DNA of 64,000 bases from Hydrotalea sandarakina. Its GTDB lineage: Bacteria > Bacteroidota > Bacteroidia > Chitinophagales > Chitinophagaceae. The DNA lies in NCBI RefSeq assembly GCF_003254115.1, contig NZ_QKZV01000003.1, positions 1-64,000 of the forward strand, in the 5' to 3' direction. Shown here piece by piece: positions 1 through 7,800 of the stretch. Under the pieces are notes generated by a model. It saw only the letters and a list, made by a program, of their open reading frames with translations, had not been told where the DNA came from and did not search any database. A program made the position numbers and the translations under genes. How positions within the stretch are numbered: position 1 is the first letter of the stretch; each line of letters starts with the position of its first letter.

Positions 1-157
1 TATCTTCTAATTTTATTTCTACATTAACAAATAATCCAGTTAATGCAGCTATAACTGCATATAATGCTTGTTCTATCGGAGTATTCCAAACAAGCCATTT
101 CTTTCTTGTTTCAAACCAAAGCGTTAAGTGGTACACTAAAAAATCTAATATTATCAT
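1..157 (-). CDS. Membrane protein, N-terminal part (candidate immunity protein)
   Basis: I do not recognise the family. An ATG at 157-155 opens a frame that stays open to the left edge (about 52 codons), so the gene is cut by the window. The translation starts MIILDFLVYHLTLWF, has basic and tryptophan-rich residues (TRKKWLVW) and then a hydrophobic stretch around ALYAVITALTGLFV, as in a small inner-membrane protein. It begins 7 bases after the stop of a degraded toxin-like fragment. That spacing matches the toxin/immunity pairs further right, so an immunity role is inferred from position only. Confidence 0.45.
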   Translation of the reverse strand, partial: MIILDFLVYHLTLWFETRKKWLVWNTPIEQALYAVIAALTGLFVNVEIKLED

Positions 158-164
158 AACTAAT

Positions 165-399
165 TTATTTTTTAAAATAATCTATTACTCCATCCACAAC
201 CATAGTTCCCAAATTCCAGCCTAATTCTATATCTTCCCCTCCGCCTGCCAAGAATATAGTAGTGGCTGTAGCCTCTGTTCCTTTCCAAATACCCATACTT
301 ATGTCCTTGCTTAAATTGTAAAGTTGATTCTTTGTAATTAGAGTAAATAGAATAGACACCTGTTGCTTTTTGTATAGCAGCAAAAGATGGTATTTTCTT
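165..399 (-). pseudogene. Remnant of an RHS-type toxin tip, frameshifted
   Basis: The last 50 or so codons read SMGIWKGTEATATTIFLAG and end VVDGVIDYFKK. This is a glycine-rich hydrophobic tail like that of the tip encoded at 860-2077. Upstream, protein-like sequence (IPSFAAIQKATGVYSIYSN) continues in a different frame, so a frameshift lies near 290-310. A stop at 400-402 closes the 5' side, and no RHS core is present in this stretch. The only start for the second frame is a TTG at 383. I read it as the decayed end of another toxin cassette, but this rests on composition and position rather than on a known domain. Confidence 0.35.
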
Positions 400-439
400 T
401 CATAAACATTTACAAAGTTCTGATACGACTTTTAAGTGC

Positions 440-844
440 TTATTTGGGCCGATGAGAAGCTATTTCACTCATTGCCTTAATAGAGATACCGGAAGTGACC
501 AAAATAAATGCAACTATCAAAATCACTACCCAAGTGCCAATGATATTCTTGTATCTTGGTAGCTTATCGAACTCTTTAAAGTAATGTTTCCACTCTTCCT
601 TAAAAATGAATAAAAATGAATTTATTGAAAGTATTACTGATACTGCAATGATCACTTGTAAAGACGTAAGCTCATTAGTTGGATCTATATATTCAATGTA
701 ATAGAATTTCAGTGAGAATATGAACACTATTTCCAACATGGATATAGCTGTGGCTGCAGCCATATCGTGTGGAAATACAGTATGCACCGCATCTGTAAAC
801 TTATAAAATTTATAAAAAAGATAGAAATAGGCTTTTTTTATCAT
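440..844 (-). CDS. Small multi-pass membrane protein, candidate immunity for the RHS tip upstream
   Basis: This 134-residue protein has no family I can name. Three hydrophobic segments are visible: about residues 30-52 (AAATAISMLEIVFIFSLKF), 62-80 (LQVIIAVSVILSINSFLFIF) and 103-124 (IIGTWVVILIVAFILVTSG). The acidic and basic loop EEWKHYFKEFDKLPRYK lies between the second and third. The ATG sits 15 bases after the stop of the RHS cassette at 860-2077, on the same strand. An integral membrane protein right behind a glycine-rich hydrophobic toxin tip is what one expects for immunity against a membrane-acting toxin; that role is inferred from order and topology only. Confidence 0.55.
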   Translation of the reverse strand: MIKKAYFYLFYKFYKFTDAVHTVFPHDMAAATAISMLEIVFIFSLKFYYIEYIDPTNELTSLQVIIAVSVILSINSFLFIFKEEWKHYFKEFDKLPRYKNIIGTWVVILIVAFILVTSGISIKAMSEIASHRPK

Positions 845-859
845 CAGTATATGTTTAAG

Positions 860-2077
860 TTATAAACCTCCGGATTCCATTTTAACTTGCCTCCATTGTT
901 GTGCATGTTGTGACCAGTCGGATACTGCTTGATTTGCTCCGCCTGGATAAAAAGCATTTAATCCAAAATAACCCACCGATATTGAAGCGCCACCTGGCCC
1001 TAAAAAACCAATTATCGTAAATACCCCATTCTCCCCAGCCTCTCCCCAAGTTGTCGTTCTATTAAATATACCAACTAGATCACTTGCTGTTCCAAGTCCT
1101 GCCACTGTAAAACCACCAAACTTACCAATTTTGGAGATGCTAATTGTCTTAACAAACTGATTAGCCTTAAAAACACCCCCTTTAATTGTTGCCATATAAA
1201 TATGTAAATTAGACCCAATTCTTGCAATACCTGATAGATTTTCAGTAGCACTAGTAGCCCCGCTTACGATTGAAAGTATCTGATCCATAATACTTGGACC
1301 TCTATTGTCAGCTTTATGATTGGCATGAATTTCCTTGTGTTCATCATCCGCTTTTGAATTTGATGAACCTATATTATCATTAAATAAGGGCACATGCTTT
1401 AAATCAGGCTTTTGATAATTATTTTTGGGTGGTATAGGGCCGTCTTTCTTCTTTTTACTTTTATCCTCTCCTTCAGACTCGTTGGTGCTGCCGCCTCCAC
1501 CTGAACCACTCCATATAACACTTCCACTTGAACCATAAAGATAACCATCAGTAACATTTACCGCATCGCCACTTTTTTCCCAATCCGATAAATTCGAACC
1601 ATAAGGCCCATCATTATTTTCCACCGCTTCCATCCCATCTTTATCTATAAACCGTTCCGGGTTATCTAATGCATAGTTGTAGGGAGAAAAGCGGCGCATT
1701 TGCTCTGCCAATGGATCAACACCATTCCACCGGCCTAATTGAGGATCTTGCATTCTGGCTCCAAAATCATACAGTTCTATACCACTGCCATCACCAAACT
1801 CCCTGTGCTGTAATTCCTTGCAGTTGTATTTGTATTTGTTCTCAGTGCCGCCTGCTGCCTTACTGCTTATTCCCGCCATTGTTAAGCCGAACGGATAATA
1901 ATGTGTTTCTTCCAACAAAGGCCCTCGGGTATGTACTACCTGTACATTATCAAAGAACACATCTACCGGACTTTCATTGCTGCAGTAAATATAAATATAT
2001 CCATTTTTGGGTATTTGTATACCCTGCATACTGGCATCGTTATGGTGGTCTTTTACTACTCCACTACTGCCTACCAC
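860..2077 (-). CDS. Orphan RHS core cassette with glycine-rich C-terminal tip (cassette A)
   Basis: The reading frame codes for only the C-terminal part of an RHS protein. It starts in the conserved segment [20 protein letters not shown], continues through [13 protein letters not shown] and the core DPQLGRW, and then a unique tip of about 280 residues. After DPQLGRW the core switches to [19 protein letters not shown], unlike the other two copies here. The tip has a lysine/serine-rich linker and a glycine-rich hydrophobic end ([20 protein letters not shown]). There is no signal peptide and no convincing start: the only usable codon is a GTG inside the conserved segment, and two TAA codons lie just upstream. 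It is best read as a silent, displaced C-terminal cassette rather than an independently secreted protein. The tip's activity is unknown; a pore-forming mode is a guess. Confidence 0.75.
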   Translation of the reverse strand: MVGSSGVVKDHHNDASMQGIQIPKNGYIYIYCSNESPVDVFFDNVQVVHTRGPLLEETHYYPFGLTMAGISSKAAGGTENKYKYNCKELQHREFGDGSGIELYDFGARMQDPQLGRWNGVDPLAEQMRRFSPYNYALDNPERFIDKDGMEAVENNDGPYGSNLSDWEKSGDAVNVTDGYLYGSSGSVIWSGSGGGGSTNESEGEDKSKKKKDGPIPPKNNYQKPDLKHVPLFNDNIGSSNSKADDEHKEIHANHKADNRGPSIMDQILSIVSGATSATENLSGIARIGSNLHIYMATIKGGVFKANQFVKTISISKIGKFGGFTVAGLGTASDLVGIFNRTTTWGEAGENGVFTIIGFLGPGGASISVGYFGLNAFYPGGANQAVSDWSQHAQQWRQVKMESGGL

Positions 2078-2107
2078 ACTAAAGCCTCCGCTAATATACT
2101 GAAATAA
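1860..2107 (-). repeat. RHS core repeat, copy A
   Basis: About 220-250 bp of DNA nearly identical to copies at 3812-4060 and 5680-5928. It codes for the stretch from FQYISGG through [15 protein letters not shown] to [12 protein letters not shown]. Similarity to the full-length gene stops on its 5' side at the codons for FQYIS. Copies A and B also share the flank ATAATGCTATACAAAA there, which copy C lacks. Confidence 0.85.
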
Positions 2108-2171
2108 TAATGCTATACAAAATTATTAATATGGGTTTTTGCAAGAAATTCATAAGCGTTTAATATCAAAT

Positions 2172-2197
2172 AAAAAAGCAACCTTTTACAAGATTGC
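2172..2197 (-). terminator. Rho-independent terminator
   Basis: On the minus strand the arms GCAATCTT and AAGGTTGC (one wobble pair) enclose a 4-base loop and are followed by six T. No intact minus-strand gene ends just before it, so it may belong to lost DNA between the RHS cassettes. It closely resembles the tRNA-Pro terminator at 20383-20410. Confidence 0.5.
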
Positions 2198-2268
2198 CTT
2201 TTGAAAGAATATGTTGGCAGTGGTGGGGTTTTGATGTAGAGGTGATTATTGGATGAAATTTGCTACGG

Positions 2269-2315
2269 GTAGCTGGAAGCTACAAGAAAATACGGCGTAG
2301 GCTAAGCCAACGCCG
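2269..2315. repeat. Inter-cassette spacer with two hairpins, copy 1
   Basis: Two inverted repeats lie close together: GTAGCT/AGCTAC around a 3-base loop (2269-2283) and CGGCGT/ACGCCG with inner GGC/GCC (2293-2315). The same pair in the same order occurs at 4095-4142. Each copy precedes an orphan RHS cassette on the minus strand. Function unknown. Confidence 0.5.
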
Positions 2316-2345
2316 AGGGGAAATTTTTATGTTGGATAAACTTAA

Positions 2346-2510
2346 ACTACGCTTAGGTTGGGTAATAGTAAAAAAGCTGCCGTAGATAAACAAACATTGA
2401 AGCTGATGCATGAGATTGAAGACCTGGAACCTGCTGTAAAAGACAAGCTCCTGTTCCTGGCTAATGCTGTCATCAGAGATGCAAAAACCGGTAAAGCGTA
2501 TGCACATTAA
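2346..2510 (+). pseudogene. C-terminal remnant of an XRE-family regulator
   Basis: A plus-strand frame, open from a stop at 2343 to the TAA at 2508-2510, gives LGNSKKAAVDKQTLKLMHEI and then EDLEPAVKDKLLFLANAVIR followed by DAKTGKAYAH. This is the typical C-terminal tail of Bacteroidota XRE-type helix-turn-helix regulators: a DKQTL linker, a leucine-rich helix, and an end like IRDxKxxKAY. The DNA-binding N-terminal part is absent and there is no start codon. It is therefore a stump, left in the spacer between two RHS cassettes and followed directly by a hairpin terminator. The family call is from memory of the tail pattern. Confidence 0.55.
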
Positions 2511-2532
2511 AAAAGCAGGTCAAAAGACCTGC
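2509..2532. terminator. Bidirectional hairpin terminator
   Basis: GCAGGTC (2515-2521) and GACCTGC (2526-2532) pair around a 4-base loop. On the minus strand six T follow, which suits the end of the immunity-type gene that stops at 2605. On the plus strand it follows the XRE remnant and has a weaker T-rich tail. Confidence 0.65.
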
Positions 2533-2604
2533 CTTTATCTTTTACTTCGCGGTGCACTGTCGCTAACACTACGAAGAACTGGGCGATGCGGCGAAAAAAA
2601 ATAA

Positions 2605-3024
2605 TTATTCAAACCCATCACAGCTTTTCTGAAGAAACGAAAGTAATGAAGTACTCACTCCAATAAACTCATTATCTAACATAATATCGCCAAACCGATC
2701 TATACAAGCCACTGAAGTTTTACCATTTGAATAATGGATATAAGCCTTTGCTCTAACATCTATATTTTTTACTAATGGCGGCGCTTTATAATTACTCAAT
2801 GATTTCATGAATAGACATATTTGGGCTTTAATTGTTAGGTTTTTAACCATAAAGCCTCCTTTCCCCTTATAAGCATCAAAGTCATTACAGGATATATCAT
2901 GTTGAGTATCTGTTTTTGAATAAATATAATGAATAGTAATTCGCTTGACCGCAACGCTATCATTTGCTTTTAAGACATTCCAAAAAGACATAACTAATAT
3001 GATATATATTATCTTAATTTTCAT
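2605..3024 (-). CDS. Small exported protein, candidate immunity for the metallopeptidase tip of cassette B
   Basis: This 139-residue protein matches no family I know. Residues 1-20 (MKIKIIYIILVMSFWNVLKA) look like a signal peptide, which would place the protein in the periplasm. The rest is short strands and a hydrophobic C-terminal helix (STSLLSFLQKSCDGF) with three cysteines. The ATG overlaps the last 11 bases of the RHS cassette upstream, in the stretch that also holds that gene's stop, so the two are probably translationally coupled. The overlap with a toxin tip is the whole basis for the immunity role. Confidence 0.55.
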   Translation of the reverse strand: MKIKIIYIILVMSFWNVLKANDSVAVKRITIHYIYSKTDTQHDISCNDFDAYKGKGGFMVKNLTIKAQICLFMKSLSNYKAPPLVKNIDVRAKAYIHYSNGKTSVACIDRFGDIMLDNEFIGVSTSLLSFLQKSCDGFE

Positions 3025-3982
3025 TTTTTTTCTTATGTGGTTTTGATGTAATAATCACGGGAGCTAAAGTGCCTACACTGCCAGGAGCTGGAGTGACTAT
3101 GCCATTTGTTGACAATGGGTCGCTTGTCGCAATCGTCCCCGAATAACTATGGTCAGTGCGGGTTACTTGACCGTCTTTAATCTCACCCATACCCAAAGCA
3201 GTCGTTTGTTCGGAACCTGTAATTACTCTGGCTTCTTCAGCATTACCGTAATTCGCATCCGGAGTATTTTCCCTTGCTTCATGACCTTTGGGGTCAGTTA
3301 ACGCGTCATTGGCATGATCGGCTTCATGCTCCAAACCCGTTGCAGCTGAAATCTTTGTACCATTAGTTGTCTCCAAGCCTTCTTTAGGATTCCAGTATAT
3401 TGTATTGGTTTTAGAGTCATACCGATCCCCTTTTTTATCCTTACTATTAATTTCAACAACATTGACCTTTTCTTTTCCTGCTGCTAAATTTGCTATGTGC
3501 TGCCCGACACCTTTATTTACCATACCCATGATTGCTTGCCCTGTGGCTTTTATAAATTGCTTTGAACCATTTGGAAAAACTAATGTATCACCCAAAGGGT
3601 CATTATGTAAAACAGGATTATTGCCCATTGAACTATATGGGCTTTCTGCATAATCCGGCTTTGGGTCGATCTGCCACCATCTTCCTAACTGTGGATCAAG
3701 TTGTCTAAAATGTGTATCATACATTTCCAATCCGCTACCATCAGAGAACTCTTTATTCTGCAACTCTGAACCTTTATTGAACTTGCGGAGATTTTCTAAT
3801 TTTCCTGCGGCTTGTGAAGATATGCCCGCCATTGTCAATCCGAACGGATAATAATGCGTCTCTTCAAGTATCGGCATTCGTGTATGCACTACCTGCACAT
3901 TATCAAAGAACACATCTACCGGACTTTCGTTGCTGCAATAAATATAAATATACCCGTTTTTCGGTATTTGTATACCCTGCAT
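3014..3982 (-). CDS. Orphan RHS core cassette with HExxH metallopeptidase tip (cassette B)
   Basis: This is a C-terminal RHS fragment of 322 residues. It begins in the shared segment at [10 protein letters not shown], holds YPFGLTMAG and the core DPQLGRWWQIDP, and then SPYSSMGNNP and NDPLGDT. The tip from about residue 131 contains GLEHEADHAND, an HExxH zinc site at 219-223, and a downstream AEEARVITGSEQ whose glutamates (249/250) could be the third metal ligand. This makes a gluzincin-like peptidase toxin likely. There is no signal peptide, and the ATG is just a conserved methionine inside the RHS core; the codon that is GTG in cassette A is GTT here. Like cassette A it looks silent unless recombined into the full-length gene. 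The C-terminal end is lysine-rich and overlaps the next gene. Confidence 0.75.
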   Translation of the reverse strand: MQGIQIPKNGYIYIYCSNESPVDVFFDNVQVVHTRMPILEETHYYPFGLTMAGISSQAAGKLENLRKFNKGSELQNKEFSDGSGLEMYDTHFRQLDPQLGRWWQIDPKPDYAESPYSSMGNNPVLHNDPLGDTLVFPNGSKQFIKATGQAIMGMVNKGVGQHIANLAAGKEKVNVVEINSKDKKGDRYDSKTNTIYWNPKEGLETTNGTKISAATGLEHEADHANDALTDPKGHEARENTPDANYGNAEEARVITGSEQTTALGMGEIKDGQVTRTDHSYSGTIATSDPLSTNGIVTPAPGSVGTLAPVIITSKPHKKKNEN

Positions 3983-4060
3983 ACTGGCATCATTATGGTG
4001 GTCTTTTACTACTCCACTACTGCCTACAACGCTAAATCCTCCGCTAATATACTGAAATGA
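3812..4060 (-). repeat. RHS core repeat, copy B
   Basis: Second copy of the RHS core segment, slightly more diverged than copies A and C at the DNA level but the same through most of the encoded protein ([19 protein letters not shown]). It shares its 5' flank with copy A. Confidence 0.85.
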
Positions 4061-4094
4061 ATAATGCTATACAAAAGGATGAAAATTGGTGATG

Positions 4095-4142
4095 GTAGCT
4101 GAAAACTACAAACCTGTGCGGCGTAGGCACAGCCTTACGCCG
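4095..4142. repeat. Inter-cassette spacer with two hairpins, copy 2
   Basis: GTAG/CTAC around a 7-base loop, then a longer hairpin CGGCGTA/TACGCCG with inner GGC/GCC. This matches the order found at 2269-2315 and again lies just 5' of an orphan RHS cassette. Confidence 0.5.
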
Positions 4143-4201
4143 AATGCGTTTTATTATTTTGATCTTGATAAACTCGGCATATCCAACAACTGACGTATTA
4201 A

Positions 4202-4234
4202 AACAACAAAGCCCCGAAAGGAGCTTTGTTGTTA
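4202..4234 (-). terminator. Terminator of the RHS/lipoprotein operon
   Basis: AACAACAAAGC and GCTTTGTTGTT pair, with a short GC-rich inner loop, and T residues follow on the minus strand. The stem overlaps the stop codon of the lipoprotein gene. Confidence 0.7.
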
Positions 4235-4819
4235 CTCAAATTTTGGTAATGTAAATTTTTTAATGTTAGGAACAGGAGGTTTAAACATTTCCTCATCCGT
4301 TAATATTTTAAATAATAAGGCTGTTATTTGTAGATAGTCCTTGCTGTTATTGTCAACATCTAATATTTTCCCCATTCTCCATGTGTTTGATTTACTAATT
4401 AACAATCCTATTTCAGGATTAAAAAAATAAGAAGTGGCTCCATCAGTTACGTTTTTGTCTGCTATTAGCTTTAGTAACTTAAAATCTTTTCCATTTACAG
4501 TGTAAAACTTTTCTACCTCTAAGTCAAAGATTACGGTATCAGCTTTAGTAAATATGCCTTTATAAGCTCTATTAGCTGTATCACATAGAAAAGCAAAGTT
4601 TTCCCTATCACCCTTGTAGCTAAAGACAATTGTTCCGTTTGGAAAAGTTTGCTTACTAATTCTATAATTAAGAATATAGGCACTATCTTTTTCAATAACA
4701 GAGAAAGTCCTCGAACTATTTTCAGGTGATGGTAACTCTTGCTCATTTTTATTACTTCCCTCCTGAGTGCATGAGAAAAGAATTGTGAAGAGTAAACCTG
4801 CTATTATTAAATATTTCAT
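4232..4819 (-). CDS. Lipoprotein, candidate immunity for the full-length RHS toxin
   Basis: This 195-residue protein starts MKYLIIAGLLFTILFSCTQE, a lipoprotein signal with a lipobox-like FSC; the mature protein would start at Cys17. A low-complexity linker (NKNEQELPSPENSS) is followed by a soluble domain of alternating strands that I cannot assign. It begins 9 bases after the stop of the 1439-residue RHS gene and ends in a strong terminator, so it is the last gene of that operon. Its place directly behind a metallopeptidase tip suggests envelope-anchored immunity. Function is inferred from position only. Confidence 0.6.
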   Translation of the reverse strand: MKYLIIAGLLFTILFSCTQEGSNKNEQELPSPENSSRTFSVIEKDSAYILNYRISKQTFPNGTIVFSYKGDRENFAFLCDTANRAYKGIFTKADTVIFDLEVEKFYTVNGKDFKLLKLIADKNVTDGATSYFFNPEIGLLISKSNTWRMGKILDVDNNSKDYLQITALLFKILTDEEMFKPPVPNIKKFTLPKFE

Positions 4820-4828
4820 AAGCTCTTA

Positions 4829-7800
4829 CTAATAATTACGGAAGTCGTTAATCTTTTTATTAATATAATCAGATTTACTTGTAACCTTCCCTTGAGATTT
4901 TTGCCTGTTATAATCAGCCTGCCACAGTTGCTTATTTTCAATGTAAAAGCTATATCTCTCCTCGTATGCTTCAGATGTAACTGGTTTCATAAAATCTCTG
5001 TGAATAAGATAAGGGCTTATTATGGCTTTATCTGTAATTAAGGTTTGTTGGTCTGCTCGAACATGCTGAGTTTCATGCAAAATTGCTTCACCGCCCTCTA
5101 CTTGTTCTGTAGAATTGTTCATGTCATCACCCTCTCGTAGGGTTACCTCGAACTTCAAATAGCTGTCTTTACTTTGTCCACTTGCAACTTTGTTTATACC
5201 AGCATACCTTTTATCTGCAATAAGTTCTGTAGATGATCCGTCTTTTCGATTTACTGAAAATGTTTTTGTATTTCCTTGAGCAGAGTTGTCTTGATTTGTT
5301 TTTCCGACTTTAAATATCACTTTTGTTGTCCCGTATTTGCCCCCGGGACTATATAGTTTAACAAATCTCTTTCCTGCTTTGGAGTTAAGGAAGGTATTAT
5401 ATGCCTTACCCCAATTTTTATCAGCTTTTATTTGTGCATCAATTATTGTATCTCCTAAAGGATCATTAAATCTAATTGGATTGTTACTCATTGAGGCATA
5501 GGGGCTTTCGCTTTCGGTTGCTTTCGGATCAATTTGCCACCATCTGCCAAGCTGTGGGTCTAAGCTTCTAAAGTTGGTTGCATACCATTCTAACCCCGAA
5601 CCATCGGAGAACTCTTTGCTTTGTAACTCACTTCCTTTATTGAACTTGTATTTGTTTTCGGGTTGTCCGAAGTTGAGTGCCTGCGAGCTTATGCCTGCCA
5701 TAGTGAGCCCGAATGGATAATAATGCGTCTCTTCCAACAAAGGCCCACGGGTATGAACTACCTGTACATTATCAAAGAACACATCTACCGGACTTTCATT
5801 GCTGCAGTAAATATAAATATATCCATTTTTGGGTATTTGTATTCCCTGCATGCTGGCATCACTATGATGGTCTTTTACTACTCCACTACTGCCTACCACA
5901 CTAAAGCCACCGCTAATATACTGAAATTGATCATTCAAAATAATATAATTTATATAAGCCCTCGGTACGGTGGAGGTGGTGGGTAACCTGCCGGATGTTA
6001 AAAAACTACCCACGCCACTACTATTGTTGCCTATACTACTTAGCTGGCTTCCTGTTATTGCCCCATGGGTGGCCGCTGCCATTGGATTAGCAGGTGTACC
6101 CAATAAACCGCTTAACAGGGTTAATATGGGTAAATTATAATTGCTATTATCATTAGTGTTATTTTGGCTGTAATAGCTTTTACCAAAAATATCAATTACA
6201 TCACCGGCCATTACTTTTAGGGTAATACCTAGTCCGCTCTTATCACCTGTACTGCTATTTAATTTGTACACCTGTGTACTATTGGCCGTGGTATTGCTAT
6301 TGGGATTGTTGTTGGGTATGCCATTGTTATTGGCATAAGTTGGCATAAACCGGGGGTTGGGTACTATGGCTGCCGGATTAATGCTATAATATTGATTTTC
6401 TATGTACGCAGCACTGGTATTGCTGGTAATGCTGCCTTCTACTGTAGCAGCAGGGTATATGTCTTGTTTTTGCTCATCGGTCAGTACCATTCGTACATTA
6501 CCCAAATGGTCTTTAATAAAATAATCCATTGCAAAGCTGGCCGGTACACTGCCAACCGCGGGTATAAATCTTGCCCTGCCTTCTTCATGGCTCACAAACT
6601 GTAGCACATCGTTTTGATACACAAAACCATTAATATACAATGTGGCATTGGTAACAGCAGGGTTTAGGGTATTATCCGTTGTTATTTTTGCCAGCTTGTT
6701 ACCCGATGCATCATATACATATTGAATGTTTCCTTTTGCTGTTACACTTACCTGTTGTGGCAGGTTTAAATAATTGTATTGTATGCTGCTAATGGCTTTG
6801 TTCTGGTCGCTGATTAAATTGCCATTGGCATCATAGGCATAATCGGTAGTGGTTTTTGTGGCGGTATTATAATGAAAATCGCCTAAGGTGCTGCTTGGGT
6901 TATTGGCCGCATCGGTTACCTGTTGCAATTGATTACTGCTACCATTATTCTGATAGGTATAATTCAACTGGTCTATTAATCCTGAACTGCCAATTAAATA
7001 CCCATACTGATTCATGGTTAGTATATTGCCATTGGCATCGTAACTAAGGTTGTTCACACTAAAATTTAAAAAGGCATTGTCCCAACTGTTGCTATTGCTG
7101 TTTTGCAGAAAATTGGCTGCTGTTATCCGGTTCACATTATCGTAAGTAAAATCATATTTACGGTTAGTGGCATCACCGGCAGATTTCCATACTGTACCTG
7201 TAATGTTACCATTGTATTGTGCATTGGCATAAGTTGTGCCTGCAACGGAATTGGTTTTGTCATAAGCTAATTCCATTCCAAATTTATTGGTGCTGCTGCC
7301 GCTAATATAGTTGCGGTTAATACCCAATAACCACCCTCTAATATTATAGTCATAGGTAAGCGATTCAATACCACTGCCCAGGGTTTTTGCTTTTAACTGC
7401 CCTAATTCATCATATTGATTGCTAACAATTGTTTTTTCAGGGCTGCTAACTGCAACACCAGTTACCGTACTATTGATGGTTTTTGTAATAGTAAGCAGTC
7501 GCCCTGCCTGATCGTAACTGTATTTGGATAAAACTGTATGGCTTTGGGCATTATTGCCAGCCTTATTGTGTTGCAGCAGGTTACGCAATATTTTACCGCT
7601 AAAATCGTATTGGTTGGTTGAAATATCTATACCGCCTGTATAGTTTTTTGTTTGGGTTTGTATAACCCGGTTATGATCATCATAAAATGTTACAGTCCAA
7701 ATATATTGTGCGGGGTTACTGCCCATTACCTTTACCATAGTGCCTGTTGGCAAACCGGTAGTATTAGCGTAGGCAATAATGGGTTGTGCATAAGTTGGCG

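Noticed and set aside
2210-2250. Sequence resembling the T-arm of a tRNA after the hairpin at 2172-2197
   Set aside because: No acceptor or anticodon stem can be formed; not a tRNA or a clear fragment of one.
1669-5986. Plus-strand frames of 60-137 codons opposite the RHS core
   Set aside because: They are mirror frames of the three RHS repeats and recur only because the repeats do.
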